Assembly (NCBI RefSeq): GCF_016861845.1
Contig: NZ_BOLV01000009.1
Coordinates: 1-64,000 of the forward strand
Source: Lacticaseibacillus suilingensis
Lineage (GTDB): Bacteria > Bacillota > Bacilli > Lactobacillales > Lactobacillaceae
DNA length: 64,000 nucleotides
Direction: 5' to 3'
Position 1 is the first letter of the stretch. Each line of letters opens with the position of its first letter. Shown here piece after piece: positions 8,407 through 17,242 of this stretch. Both the position numbers and the translations under genes were made by a program. The notes under the pieces are model-generated. The model saw only the letters and a program-made list of their open reading frames with translations, searched no databases and had not been told where the DNA came from.

Positions 8407-9504
8407 TTAGGCGAAATATGGTTCATCAATCGTCAGCGTTTTGGCGTCAAAGTCCACCGTGGCCTGCGCCCCGTATGGCAAGCTGGTGCGCGGATAGGCA
8501 TGACCAAAATTGAGGTTAAATAAAATTGGCGTTTGCGTGTCTACGGTCGCCGCCAGCAGCGAGGCTTTGTATTCCTGGTAGTAACGCTCGTTTTGCGGCT
8601 TACCAGCAATAATGGCGGCTACTTCATTCAGCAAACCATGCTGCTTGAGGTGATCGAGCATGGCCTGGTAGCTAGCTGGATCAGGTCGCTCCTCACTGGT
8701 TTCGATAAACAAAATCTTACCCCGCCACTGCTCGGCTGGCAGCAGTAGTTGATACTGCTCAGCGGTGGCTTTTTCGCCGGGCAAATGATCCGTCAGCAAG
8801 TCGTCCAGGCTTTCTAAACACCCGCCCAGCAAACTGCCAGTGACCTTGCCACTGCCGCGCAGGACCTCATAGCCGTGCGTTTCCTGGTGAGTGACTCGCG
8901 GCGTATCGAGCGCGGCCAGGGAGAAGTCGGTGCGTTCCTCATACCACACCGGGCTGCTAGCGATAACTGTCGTGGGCGTGGGTTCAAAATAGTGCGCAAA
9001 GGTCGCCTTCGTGTATGGCAGCATGCTGTAATCGAGCTCCGCCAGGTCATTAAGGAAGTTGGGCCCGTAGAAGCTCTGCAGGCCAAGCTGATACAGCATT
9101 AGATGATTGATGGAGGTGTCTGAAAAGCCGGTGAATAATTTCGGCTGAGCGGCCACGGCCGCCACAAACTCTGGGTCCTCAAATAAGTACGGCGCCAACC
9201 GGAACGTATCCTCCCCGCCGATTGCACAAATAATGCCTTTGATGGTCGGATCCATGAACGCGGCCTTGAGATCAGCGGCGCGCAGTTCGGGGTGCGCTGC
9301 TAACTTTTCAATGCCCAGCAGACTGTTGGGCATAAAGCGCGGCACGAGCCCAAAATCGCGCAGGCGCTGAACGCCGCGGGTGCGTTGATGCGAAGCAAAA
9401 GCCTCTCCGAGCGTTCCAGCCGACAAACTGACAATGGCGACCTGATCGCCCCGGCCGAGCGCAGCAGGCTTCATTTTACCGGCGGCATTGAATTGAACAG
9501 ACAT
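8407..9504 (-). CDS. S66 family LD-carboxypeptidase / MccF-like peptidase
   Basis: A 365-residue serine peptidase of family S66. The nucleophile motif is GFSDTS near residue 110, a glutamate-containing IETSEERP lies in the second half, and the histidine is in NFGHAYPRTSLPYG near the C-terminus. Family members cleave the LD bond of murein tetrapeptides or inactivate microcin C-like aminoacyl nucleotides (MccF). The length, and a lack of neighbouring wall genes, fit the MccF-like branch, but this is not decisive. ATG 9504 is preceded by AAAAGGAG at 8 bases; a GTG at 9513 overlaps that site and is rejected. Confidence 0.8.
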   Translation of the reverse strand: MSVQFNAAGKMKPAALGRGDQVAIVSLSAGTLGEAFASHQRTRGVQRLRDFGLVPRFMPNSLLGIEKLAAHPELRAADLKAAFMDPTIKGIICAIGGEDTFRLAPYLFEDPEFVAAVAAQPKLFTGFSDTSINHLMLYQLGLQSFYGPNFLNDLAELDYSMLPYTKATFAHYFEPTPTTVIASSPVWYEERTDFSLAALDTPRVTHQETHGYEVLRGSGKVTGSLLGGCLESLDDLLTDHLPGEKATAEQYQLLLPAEQWRGKILFIETSEERPDPASYQAMLDHLKQHGLLNEVAAIIAGKPQNERYYQEYKASLLAATVDTQTPILFNLNFGHAYPRTSLPYGAQATVDFDAKTLTIDEPYFA

Positions 9505-9568
9505 GGCAGTCACTCCTTTTGAATGGGGTTAAGTATACCCGTTTCCCCTAACCGGCTCAAACCCAAGC

Positions 9569-9598
9569 AAAAACCGCCAGCCGCCAAAAGTGGCTGAC
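9569..9598 (-). terminator. Terminator after the small membrane protein gene
   Basis: On the minus strand GTCAGCCAC pairs with GCGGCTGGC and is followed by a T-rich tail. Confidence 0.6.
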
Positions 9599-9616
9599 GG
9601 GACAACCGGCCTAAGT

Positions 9617-9799
9617 TTAGGCGGCCGGACGTTTGAATTTCAGAATCCAGCCGGCAATGATTGGTACCAGCCACACCGCCGCAATCGCAACTAGTGACCA
9701 GCCGATGAACAGTTTGGTGGTGATCATCAAAATTAAGATGACCGCAGTCCAACTGAGGCTTTCTAGAATTCCACTGACAATGCCCATACCTTTGTTCAT
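9617..9799 (-). CDS. Small two-helix membrane protein
   Basis: A 60-residue protein that is almost entirely two hydrophobic helices (about residues 12-30 and 33-53) with a short KFKRPAA basic tail. An AGGCGG ribosome binding site lies upstream of the ATG, and a terminator follows the gene. No family is recognised. It lies 16 bases downstream of the GNAT-related gene on the same strand and may be the last gene of that group. Confidence 0.55.
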   Translation of the reverse strand: MNKGMGIVSGILESLSWTAVILILMITTKLFIGWSLVAIAAVWLVPIIAGWILKFKRPAA

Positions 9800-9815
9800 C
9801 GTCGCCGCCTACAGG

Positions 9816-10673
9816 TTAAAACAACAGTGCAAACGCGCCTAATTCTTTGGCATCAGGTTGATCCGGGAAGGTCATGTACACTTGCAGCCCGCCCTCATCC
9901 GTATCGGAAAAGGCGCCGGCCAGCGTGTCGTACCGGCTGGCAAGAGCTGGTAAGGTGTAAGCCAGCAGCCCATCAAGCAAGCCGTGATCAGCCCCCCAAG
10001 CGCCGCCAAATTCGAGGTGACCATGCCGCAAGTAAGTCAGGCAGTAGGCGCCAATCGTCTCCCCTTGCGCTAAGGCCAGCGGTGCGGTCGGCTCAAGATT
10101 CGTCAAAATCCGCGGGGCCCAGTCTTTTTCCGCGAATGGCTTGACCTGATCCACCGCGTGGCGGCCTTGATAAGCAAGATAAGTGGTTTGAATGAGTGCC
10201 TCAGTTAGCACCTCAGAGTTGAGAATATCACTTTGGGTGAGCAACTTGGTGCCTGGTGCCAGCGTCACTGGCGCGGTTTGGGCGTCTTGGAGCCGCAGCT
10301 GCGGCTGAAAGGTCGTGCGAATGCGCCGCAATCCGCGCGACACCATCGCCGAGCGCAGCGGCGACATGGTATCCGGCGTCACCGCCATCAGCCCTCGCTG
10401 GCCGTTTTGCTTGGCCCTGGCCACCACGTTCGTAATCAGCACATCGGCGAGTTCACTTTGACTCACCCTGTCAGCGGCTGGGGTGGTTAAAGTGGCAAAC
10501 CGCAACAAAAACGGATGCATCGGATTGCGCCAGGTGGTCAGCGCAGCCACCACCTGCCCGCCGCATTCAACCTGCTCTGCACCAGCCAGGTGCGCTTTGA
10601 ACGACGCAATGTCGTCCTGCGGGCTCAACCACGGGCCACTGGCATTGACAAAAGGTTTGACTTCAAAGGTCAT
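9816..10673 (-). CDS. GNAT-related protein of unknown substrate
   Basis: A 285-residue protein. The middle contains NGQRGLMAVTPDTMSPLRSAMVSRG-like sequence, and the helix-strand pattern resembles the C-terminal half of an acetyltransferase domain. The last 120 residues look like a second, degenerate copy of the same fold. The acetyl-CoA pyrophosphate loop is not clearly present, so activity is uncertain. The start at 10673 follows the HAD gene by 7 bases, with AGTAGG as a modest ribosome binding site, so it is probably cotranscribed with the HAD and NUDIX genes. Confidence 0.5.
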   Translation of the reverse strand: MTFEVKPFVNASGPWLSPQDDIASFKAHLAGAEQVECGGQVVAALTTWRNPMHPFLLRFATLTTPAADRVSQSELADVLITNVVARAKQNGQRGLMAVTPDTMSPLRSAMVSRGLRRIRTTFQPQLRLQDAQTAPVTLAPGTKLLTQSDILNSEVLTEALIQTTYLAYQGRHAVDQVKPFAEKDWAPRILTNLEPTAPLALAQGETIGAYCLTYLRHGHLEFGGAWGADHGLLDGLLAYTLPALASRYDTLAGAFSDTDEGGLQVYMTFPDQPDAKELGAFALLF

Positions 10674-10680
10674 ACTGGGC

Positions 10681-11499
10681 CTACTTTCTGGCGTCCTGAT
10701 GCGCCGCAATCACTTGGTCAAGCACTTGCACCACGCCATAGTCATCATTGCTGGCAGTGCGGTAGCGGGCGTATTGCGCCATCCCTTCAGCGTGATTGGC
10801 CACCAAGTAGCCGTATTTAACCGTTGCCAGCATTTCCGCATCATTGAAGGTGTCGCCGAATGCCATCATGTCATCAGTGGCAATGTGAAGATGCTGGCTC
10901 ACGGCGCGCATGCCGGTCCCTTTATCGACGCCTTTGGGCATGATGTCAATCCACACCGGGCCGGAGACGGCGGCGGAAAAATCGGCCCCGAACCGCGGCG
11001 CAATCACCGCATCGTACACCTTTTGGCTATCGCCATTGGGCAGGTAAATCGTCACCTTGTTGGCCTCGCCTGCCCAGCTGGCCAAATCATCGCGGAAGCT
11101 CAGCTGGTGGTAGAACTCGCGAAAGACGCTATCGTATTGTTGGTCGGCGGTGGCCGCAATGGCGCCGTCCAACCCGCAAATCAGCGGTGAGCCGTCCGTT
11201 TCTTCGCTAATGGTTTTCACCATGGCTTGGTAAGCGGCTTGTGGCAACAGCGTTTTGCTGATGATTTGGCCGTGATGCGAAATGGCAGCGCCGTTATCGG
11301 CGATCAAGGTCAACCGTTCGTGGCGCGGAAACAGGTCGCGCAAGGTGTACAGCGGCCTACCGCTGGCAATGCCGAACTGAATCCCCAGCGCTTCGAGCTG
11401 ATCGAGCCGCTCGTCGAGGTGCGGTGGCAGCGTGCCAGCTTCCGTTAGCAGCGTGTGATCCATATCGGTGGCAATAAACTTAACGTCTTTTAAACTCAT
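10681..11499 (-). CDS. Cof-type HAD phosphatase
   Basis: A 272-residue haloacid dehalogenase superfamily hydrolase of the Cof/IIB type. Motif I is ATDMDHTLL at residues 10-18 with the nucleophile Asp, motif II is in FGIASGRPL, and motif IV is in MMAFGDTFNDAEML near residue 220. These proteins dephosphorylate sugar phosphates or nucleotides. The ATG overlaps the TAA of the upstream NUDIX gene (TAATG), so translation is coupled. The specific substrate is unknown. Confidence 0.85.
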   Translation of the reverse strand: MSLKDVKFIATDMDHTLLTEAGTLPPHLDERLDQLEALGIQFGIASGRPLYTLRDLFPRHERLTLIADNGAAISHHGQIISKTLLPQAAYQAMVKTISEETDGSPLICGLDGAIAATADQQYDSVFREFYHQLSFRDDLASWAGEANKVTIYLPNGDSQKVYDAVIAPRFGADFSAAVSGPVWIDIMPKGVDKGTGMRAVSQHLHIATDDMMAFGDTFNDAEMLATVKYGYLVANHAEGMAQYARYRTASNDDYGVVQVLDQVIAAHQDARK

Positions 11500-12065
11500 T
11501 AATTCGTTTTCCCTTCAATAAAAGCCAAATAATAACTAACTGCCGCGACACTTTGCGCCGAGCCAATGGCCCCTGACTGTACCGCTTTAATCACGTCGGC
11601 CAGTGGCACGAGCTGGCTGGTGACGAATTCATCCTGGTCAAAATGCTGGGCCGTGCGCTTGCTTTCGTCAATCTGCGCCAGCATCAGGTGCACGGTTTCA
11701 TCGGTCATGCCTTCGCTCGAGCGAATGGCACACATCTCGCTGATTTGGCCAGCTTCATAGCCAGTTTCCTCGGCTAATTCGCGGCGAGCAGCGACGACGG
11801 GGTTCTCCCCTGGGTCCATCAACCCTGCTGGCAGCGCAAACGCCTCGGCATTAATCCCAACGCGATATTCGCGGTTGATCAACACCTTTTGATCCGGCGT
11901 CAGCGCCAGCATCGCCACGGCAGGCGCATGCTTGATCAAGTCGCGCTCGACGCGCAGGCCGTCTGGAGTGTCGATGGTTTGCTGAATCACTTCAAAAATA
12001 TGACCGCTATAAGCGGTGTGGGCGGCTAAAATGCGGCCGGGCTTGGTGGATGCTTTGATGAACAT
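11499..12065 (-). CDS. ADP-ribose pyrophosphatase-type NUDIX hydrolase
   Basis: A 188-residue NUDIX protein. The box runs from GLMDPGENPVVAARREL to EETGY, and a central aromatic-poor core with VAMLALTPDQKVLINREYR is typical of ADP-ribose pyrophosphatases. The likely reaction is hydrolysis of ADP-ribose to AMP and ribose 5-phosphate. A GAGGC ribosome binding site lies 6-7 bases upstream of ATG 12065; the frame open farther upstream crosses the DegV terminator and is not used. It is coupled to the HAD phosphatase gene. Confidence 0.82.
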   Translation of the reverse strand: MFIKASTKPGRILAAHTAYSGHIFEVIQQTIDTPDGLRVERDLIKHAPAVAMLALTPDQKVLINREYRVGINAEAFALPAGLMDPGENPVVAARRELAEETGYEAGQISEMCAIRSSEGMTDETVHLMLAQIDESKRTAQHFDQDEFVTSQLVPLADVIKAVQSGAIGSAQSVAAVSYYLAFIEGKTN

Positions 12066-12110
12066 GTCATTGCCTCGATTCTGAACGTGATGGTCTGGTT
12101 CAATCATACC

Positions 12111-12137
12111 AAAAAACCAGCCGCATGCGGCTGGTTT
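12111..12137 (-). terminator. Terminator after the degV-like gene
   Basis: On the minus strand AACCAGCCGC and GCGGCTGGTT form a near-perfect self-complementary stem followed by six T. Confidence 0.8.
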
Positions 12138-12141
12138 ATGG

Positions 12142-13014
12142 TTACTTCTCGGTTTTGGCGTAATCTTGCATCCAGGCAATGGCGATGGCTTTCTCGCCTA
12201 AATGGGTGCCGATGACGGGGCCAAAATATGAGGTCTCAAATGGGACATTAGGGAATTTAGCCTCAAGGTCAGCGCGCCAAGCGGCAGCGGCTTCCGGGTC
12301 GTTAGCGTGAATGACCCACGCCTTCACCGGATAATCGACCTGGGCCAGCGCTTCGCCGAACAAGGTTTCCACCCGGCTATAGGCTTTCTTCAGGGAGCGA
12401 ATTTTTTCAAAGGCAACAATCTTGTCGCTTTCTTCATCGAAGGTCAACAACGGCTTGATTTTCAGCATGCCACCAATGAAGCCAGCGGCATTGCTTAACC
12501 GGCCGCCGCGCACCAGGTTTTGCAGGTCGTTGACGATGAAGTACTCGCCGAGCGTGGCGCGCAGCTGATCGAGCGTCTTGATAATGCTGTCAGCATCGGC
12601 GCCAGCCGCCGCCATTTTCGCGGCAGTTAACACCAACTCGCCCATCAAAATAACGGTGATTTGAGAGTCATAGACAATGACATGGGCCGGCTTGAAGTCC
12701 GCCACGGCGCCGCGCAGCGTTTCCACGAAGCCAGAAATAGTGGCCGCCAAGTGGATACTAATGATGGTATCGTAACCTTCATTAGCCAGATTTTCGTACA
12801 GTTTGAGGACTTCGCCCAGCGGCGGCTGCGAGGTGCTGGGGAAAGTCTTGGCGGTGCGGAGTTTGGCATAGTATTCAGCCGAAGTGATGTCTTTGCCTTC
12901 GTCGTAAACATTGCCATCGAGGATGACAGGAATCGGAATGATTTTGATGTGGTTATCTGCGATTTGGTCAGCAGATAGATAGGCGGTGCTATCGGTCACG
13001 ATGGCGATCTTCAT
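12142..13014 (-). CDS. DegV family fatty acid-binding protein
   Basis: A 290-residue DegV-type protein, which binds a fatty acid in a two-domain cleft and in Gram-positive bacteria can present it to the FakA kinase. Diagnostic features are the N-terminal MKIAIVTDSTAYL, the PSTSQPP motif near residue 60, SIHLAATISG near residue 87, and DLQNLVRGGRLSNAAGFIG in the second domain. ATG 13014 is preceded by AGGTGA; a long upstream frame has no start signal. It is a single-gene unit with its own terminator. Confidence 0.85.
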   Translation of the reverse strand: MKIAIVTDSTAYLSADQIADNHIKIIPIPVILDGNVYDEGKDITSAEYYAKLRTAKTFPSTSQPPLGEVLKLYENLANEGYDTIISIHLAATISGFVETLRGAVADFKPAHVIVYDSQITVILMGELVLTAAKMAAAGADADSIIKTLDQLRATLGEYFIVNDLQNLVRGGRLSNAAGFIGGMLKIKPLLTFDEESDKIVAFEKIRSLKKAYSRVETLFGEALAQVDYPVKAWVIHANDPEAAAAWRADLEAKFPNVPFETSYFGPVIGTHLGEKAIAIAWMQDYAKTEK

Positions 13015-13190
13015 TACTTCACCTGCTTTGTTAAAATTAGCTCTCATTAGCATACCATGAAAACCCCGCTTTTTGAACCCGCCGGCTTGAAATATGCTTA
13101 AGGGGGTTACGAAAATGAACCGCGCCGCAGCGCTTTCAAACTGGTCTGCTACCCCTGAGCCAAGTTGTGGCAAACGTGCCGTTAACCCGG

Positions 13191-13238
13191 CGCCAACCGG
13201 CTGCTGGTTTTGCACGGTTGGCGTAAAACAGCTACAAT
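13191..13238 (+). promoter_or_regulatory. rqcH promoter overlapped by an inverted repeat
   Basis: TTGCAC (13210-13215) and TACAAT (13233-13238) are separated by 17 bases, a strong housekeeping promoter about 40 bases before rqcH. A perfect 9-bp inverted repeat (CGCCAACCG at 13191-13199, CGGTTGGCG at 13215-13223) flanks and overlaps the -35. Confidence 0.65.
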
Positions 13239-13280
13239 AATAAGCAGTGTTTTGGCTCAATAGAGCAGAAAGAGGTCATT

Positions 13281-14975
13281 ATGTCTTTTGATGGAATTTT
13301 TACCCATACCATGACGGCTGAGTTGCAGTTTCTGGTCGGCGGCCGGGTGAATAAAATTACGCAACCTTATGCCAATGAGGTGATTTTGGGCATTCGTGCT
13401 AACCGCAAGAATTGGCCTCTTTTGCTGTCGGCCAATCCGCAGTACGCGCGGGTGCAAATCACTCGTATCCCGTTTGAAAATCCGAAGGTGCCGACCAATT
13501 TCACGATGACCCTGCGCAAGTATCTGGCCAGCGCGACCTTGCAGTCGTTCACCCAGGTGGCCAATGACCGGGTGCTGCACCTGGATTTTTCCACCCGCGA
13601 TGAACTTGGGGATGATTTGAGCTTGCGGCTGGTGGTGGAAATCATGGCCCGGCATTCCAACATCACCCTGGTCAACCTGCGCACCAACAAAATCATTGAC
13701 CTGATTCGCCATGTCGGCCCTGATCAGGACCGCTTCCGCTTGCTGATGCCTGGCGCCACCTATCTCGCCCCACCGCAGCAGGATAAAGTCGATCCCTTCA
13801 CGGACACCAGCCGCGGCTATCGTGAACTGATGAAAACCAGTGACGTGCCGCTGCCACAGCTGCTGCAGCGCCACTACCAAGGCTTGGCGCAAGACACCGC
13901 CAAGGAATTGGCGGCGCGCCTGAGCCAAGAGGATGCTGATGCAGCCTGGGACGCCTTCTTCACTGCCCTGAAGACGCCGACGCCGACCATCACCACCAAT
14001 GCCAAGGTCGCCTTTTCACCGGTGCCTTACCAAACCAATCCTGGCGACACTCAGCAGTTTGCCACGCTCAGTGAGATGCTCGACGCGTTCTATGCCCAAA
14101 AAGCCGAGCACGACCGGGTCAAGTCCCAAGGCGAAAATCTGATTCGCCCGCTGCGCACGCTCATCGAACGCGATGCCAAGAAGCAGCGCAAACTCGCCCA
14201 AACCTTGCAAGATACCGAGAAGGCCGATGATTATCGTATTCGGGGCGAAATCTTGACCACGTACCTGGCGCAAGTGGAGCGCGGTCAAGGCAGCGTCACC
14301 TTGCCGAACTTCTATGACGACATGAAGCCCCTGAAGATCAGTTTATCCAATCAGCTTTCCCCTTCTAAAAACGCCCAGAAGTATTTCTCGCGCTACCAAA
14401 AACTACGCAATGCGGTCGCGTATGTAAACGAGCAAATGGCCCAAAATCAGGCGGAACTCGACTACCTCAACGGCGTGATGGCCCAAATCGAAATCGCCAG
14501 CCCTAAAGATTTGGCTGATATTCGCGAGGAGCTGCAGGAAGGCGGCTACCTCAAGGTGCAAAAGCGCGGCAAAAAGGCGCAGAAGCACAAGCTGGCCCAG
14601 CCGGAACAGTTCTGGGCCTCTGACGGTACCCGCATCTGGGTCGGCAAGAATAACCTGCAAAACGATCAGCTGACCTTGCACAAAGCCGCGAAAACTGACA
14701 TCTGGCTCCATGCCAAAGACGTGCCCGGCTCGCATGTCATTATCGACGCCGCCAAACCGAGCGATAAAACACTGATGGAAGCGGCAATGCTGGCGGCGTA
14801 CTTCTCTAAGAGCCGCGCCAGCGCGAATGTGCAAGTGGACTGGATCGAAGTGAAAAAAATCCGCAAACCTAATGGCGCTAAGCCCGGTTTTGTGGTGTAT
14901 GAAGGACAGCGTACAGTGGCCGTGACGCCAGATGAAGCCGTGGTCGCTAAGCTGCGCCAAGCGCCCACCCTTTAA
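13281..14975 (+). CDS. rqcH: RqcH (NFACT family, fibronectin-binding-like protein)
   Basis: A 564-residue NFACT protein, the bacterial homologue of Rqc2. It binds stalled 50S subunits with peptidyl-tRNA and directs alanine tailing of the nascent chain. The N-terminal NFACT-N domain spans about residues 1-200 (MSFDGIFTHTM at the start), a long coiled-coil region covers about 260-420, and the NFACT-R domain contains DIWLHAKDVPGSHVII near residue 475. Older annotation calls it a fibronectin-binding protein (FbpA). It has its own promoter and a strong terminator, so it is a single transcription unit. Confidence 0.88.
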   Translation: MSFDGIFTHTMTAELQFLVGGRVNKITQPYANEVILGIRANRKNWPLLLSANPQYARVQITRIPFENPKVPTNFTMTLRKYLASATLQSFTQVANDRVLHLDFSTRDELGDDLSLRLVVEIMARHSNITLVNLRTNKIIDLIRHVGPDQDRFRLLMPGATYLAPPQQDKVDPFTDTSRGYRELMKTSDVPLPQLLQRHYQGLAQDTAKELAARLSQEDADAAWDAFFTALKTPTPTITTNAKVAFSPVPYQTNPGDTQQFATLSEMLDAFYAQKAEHDRVKSQGENLIRPLRTLIERDAKKQRKLAQTLQDTEKADDYRIRGEILTTYLAQVERGQGSVTLPNFYDDMKPLKISLSNQLSPSKNAQKYFSRYQKLRNAVAYVNEQMAQNQAELDYLNGVMAQIEIASPKDLADIREELQEGGYLKVQKRGKKAQKHKLAQPEQFWASDGTRIWVGKNNLQNDQLTLHKAAKTDIWLHAKDVPGSHVIIDAAKPSDKTLMEAAMLAAYFSKSRASANVQVDWIEVKKIRKPNGAKPGFVVYEGQRTVAVTPDEAVVAKLRQAPTL

Positions 14976-14989
14976 CTTGTAAACTAACC

Positions 14990-15034
14990 AAAAATGACTC
15001 ACCGCCTGAAAATTCACAGCGGTGAGTCATTTTT
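14990..15034. terminator. Bidirectional terminator between rqcH and galM
   Basis: A perfect 16-bp stem (14990-15005 with 15019-15034, core ATGACTCACCGC) starts with A-run and ends with T-run, so it can serve both converging genes. Confidence 0.9.
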
Positions 15035-15037
15035 GCG

Positions 15038-16045
15038 TTACAACGGCGTACTGAACGCCCAGGTGGTGGTCAGATGATAAGGTTCCCCAGGCATCAAGGT
15101 CAGTGCCGACCAGTCCTGACCGGAAGGCGGTGCGACCTGGGCCTCGAGGGTCACGCCGTTATGCTGGTGCAGATTGTGGGCAACGCCCGTACCGTCAAAG
15201 TGATTGGCGGTATAGACAGCGACGGCTGGGGCCGTGGTGGTCATGGTCACTTGCCGTCCGCTCGCTCCGGTCAAAGTCGCAGCGACGTCATTGTTGAGCA
15301 AGAACGGATGATCCAAGCCCGCGCCATTTTGCACTTGCGGCATCACGGCGCCCAGTTTCTGCGGCTCCCGGAAATCAAACACTGTGCCGGCCACTGGCTG
15401 CCAGCCGCTCATCGGCAAGTGATTGGCCGCCAGTGGCCCGTAGTAATCACTGGCCAGCTCCAAGGTCGTCTCATCCACCGTTGAGTCCGCCCCATCCAAG
15501 GCAAAATAGACATGGTTGGTGGCATTGAACAGCGTCATTGCATCGGTGGTCGCCGTGAGGTCATAATGCAACTGGTTGTCGTCGTCGAGTGTGTACACCA
15601 CGGTCACTTTGACGTTGCCCGGATACAAGTTGTGCCCGGCAAAGTCCACCTCGGTGAAAGTCACTTGATCTTGGCTGGCCTCCTGGCGATAACTGAGATT
15701 CCACACCTGTTGATCGAGCCCGTCATCCCCGCCGTGAATCGCATTGTCACCTTCGTTGGCTGGCAGCGACACCAACTCGCTGCCGCGATGCCACAAATGG
15801 CCTGGTACTCGGCCGATGACCCGACCAACGGTGCCGCCGAGGAAGTTGCGCTCCTGGTGATAAGCGGCTGGCGAATCGAGACTCAAAATCACATTCGTGT
15901 GGTGCTCACCTTCTGGCAGCAGCACTTGCTCCAACGTGGCGCCGTAATTCAGCAGCTTCACCACCATGCCATTGTGGTTGGTTAAGGTCAGTTCATACAG
16001 TGGCTCCCCTTTGAAGTCGCCATATTTTTCCAAAGTGACAGACAT
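15038..16045 (-). CDS. galM: Aldose 1-epimerase (mutarotase)
   Basis: A 335-residue galactose mutarotase-type enzyme that interconverts alpha and beta anomers of hexoses. The family pattern is clear: LNYGATL near residue 33, NAIHGGDDGLDQQVW near residue 97 with the first histidine, NATNHVYFAL near residue 170 with the second, and the catalytic glutamate in VTLEAQVAPP near the C-terminus. AAGGAGG precedes the ATG at 8 bases. A cre-like sequence lies 70-80 bases upstream, suggesting CcpA-mediated carbon control. It is not adjacent to other Leloir genes. Confidence 0.85.
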   Translation of the reverse strand: MSVTLEKYGDFKGEPLYELTLTNHNGMVVKLLNYGATLEQVLLPEGEHHTNVILSLDSPAAYHQERNFLGGTVGRVIGRVPGHLWHRGSELVSLPANEGDNAIHGGDDGLDQQVWNLSYRQEASQDQVTFTEVDFAGHNLYPGNVKVTVVYTLDDDNQLHYDLTATTDAMTLFNATNHVYFALDGADSTVDETTLELASDYYGPLAANHLPMSGWQPVAGTVFDFREPQKLGAVMPQVQNGAGLDHPFLLNNDVAATLTGASGRQVTMTTTAPAVAVYTANHFDGTGVAHNLHQHNGVTLEAQVAPPSGQDWSALTLMPGEPYHLTTTWAFSTPL

Positions 16046-16113
16046 ATCATGGCCTCCTTGTGTGGTCTATTCCTCGTTAGCTTAGCGCATTCAAGGGTTT
16101 GATACAACAAGAA

Positions 16114-16127
16114 AGTAACCGATTACA
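16114..16127. promoter_or_regulatory. Catabolite-responsive element (cre) upstream of galM
   Basis: AGTAACCGATTACA matches the CcpA consensus TGNAANCGNTNNCA at all but the first base. It shares 13 bases with the site at 41365-41378. It lies just upstream of a possible galM promoter on the minus strand (TTGTAT, 17 bases, TAAGCT). Confidence 0.55.
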
Positions 16128-16230
16128 TAGCGTAACCGTGGGCAATCCGCCACAGATTGCGCCAGTCGTTCCACGCAAAAAACGCCGGCTGCAGAAGCTG
16201 CAAACCAGCGCTTATGGCTTCGCTTTGGCG

Positions 16231-16875
16231 TTAGCGCGTCCATTTAATCGACACCAGACTCAGCACCAGCATGGCGACAACAATGATCATGACGATCACC
16301 ATCGAGACCACTGGCGCAAAGAACAAACTGAGTAGCACCGCAATGCCGCCAATCACCATGGTGTAACCGAGGACCCGCAAAGCGCGTTTCGCCCCGGCAT
16401 AGTTATTGATTTGCCATGGCGCATGATAGCCATAACCAAACCAGCGACCACTTTCTACCGGCGCGGTGGGCAGGTAATTACCCATCCCGATGAAAATCGC
16501 TGCCACCAGTAGCAGCGCCCAGAAGCGGGCATCTACCTGCTGGCCCAGATTGCTACGCACCGTCATCACATACGCAACCACGGTCACCAGCGGCAGCAGC
16601 CAAGCGGTCAGCCGTTCGAGTTTTGGCGCCGCTTGACCATGTCGAGCACTGTACCAAGTTGCGCCTAGCACCACCCACTGCATGACCAGCATCAGCAGTG
16701 GCAAGCCAAACACCATCATGGGTTTGGGCATCCAGCCGTTCACCTGATTGTTCAGCCCCCAGTGCGTTGCCATCGTGGCGGGCAGTGCGTCATATTGGGC
16801 CAGGCCGTAGCCGATTGGGGCCACAATCACCAAGCTGGTCAGCACCAGCAACCACGTTCTATTTTTGCTCATCAT
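16231..16875 (-). CDS. SdpI-like membrane protein (DUF1648 plus SdpI domain)
   Basis: A 214-residue membrane protein with about six hydrophobic helices. The N-terminal loop LPATMATHWGLNNQVNGW (residues about 31-48) matches DUF1648, and GMGNYLPTA with WFGYGYHAPW near residues 130-155 matches the SdpI family. In Bacillus, SdpI gives immunity to the SdpC toxin and sequesters the repressor SdpR. The gene overlaps the upstream ArsR-type gene by 17 bases and uses GGGAGGGG inside it. No toxin gene lies beside it, so the ligand is unknown. Confidence 0.72.
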   Translation of the reverse strand: MMSKNRTWLLVLTSLVIVAPIGYGLAQYDALPATMATHWGLNNQVNGWMPKPMMVFGLPLLMLVMQWVVLGATWYSARHGQAAPKLERLTAWLLPLVTVVAYVMTVRSNLGQQVDARFWALLLVAAIFIGMGNYLPTAPVESGRWFGYGYHAPWQINNYAGAKRALRVLGYTMVIGGIAVLLSLFFAPVVSMVIVMIIVVAMLVLSLVSIKWTR

Positions 16876-17143
16876 GTTCCCCTCCCATCTTCAAGCTGTA
16901 AATCCAGCTCAGCACTTCTTCAAAGACACTGGCGTTTAAGTCATAGTAGATAAAATTCTTGTCCTTGCGTTCAGTAATCAAGCCGGCTTCCTTTAGCAGT
17001 TTCAGATGGTACGAAACGGTCGCGGGTTTGAGCTCAAACTGGCTGGCAATTTCTCCCGCCGCATAAGACTGCTTGCGGAGCAACTCCAAAATCTGCCGGC
17101 GCACCGGATCAGAAATCGCCTTGAGCGTGTCACTAATTGCCAT
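16859..17143 (-). CDS. ArsR-family regulator, SdpR-like
   Basis: A 94-residue winged-helix repressor. AISDPVRRQILELL at residues 9-22 and the recognition region KPATVSYHLKLLKEAGLI (about residues 39-56) are typical, and the wing ends in FIYYDLN. It lacks the metal-binding cysteines of metal-sensing ArsR proteins. Its sequence type and its overlap with an SdpI-like gene match SdpR, which represses the sdpRI pair until SdpI traps it at the membrane. An AAGGAGG site precedes the ATG. Confidence 0.75.
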   Translation of the reverse strand: MAISDTLKAISDPVRRQILELLRKQSYAAGEIASQFELKPATVSYHLKLLKEAGLITERKDKNFIYYDLNASVFEEVLSWIYSLKMGGEHDEQK

Positions 17144-17242
17144 GCCCTGCGCCTCCTTTTCTATTTCGAGATCTCTCTAATTAGATGGTACGCGCTTCGC
17201 GGCGTGAAAACAATTCTATTTAGAAAATAATCAAAATAGAGC

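Noticed and set aside
10483-11190. Plus-strand frame of 235 codons opposite the HAD phosphatase gene
   Set aside because: Shadow of a gene with intact HAD motifs; composition not protein-like.
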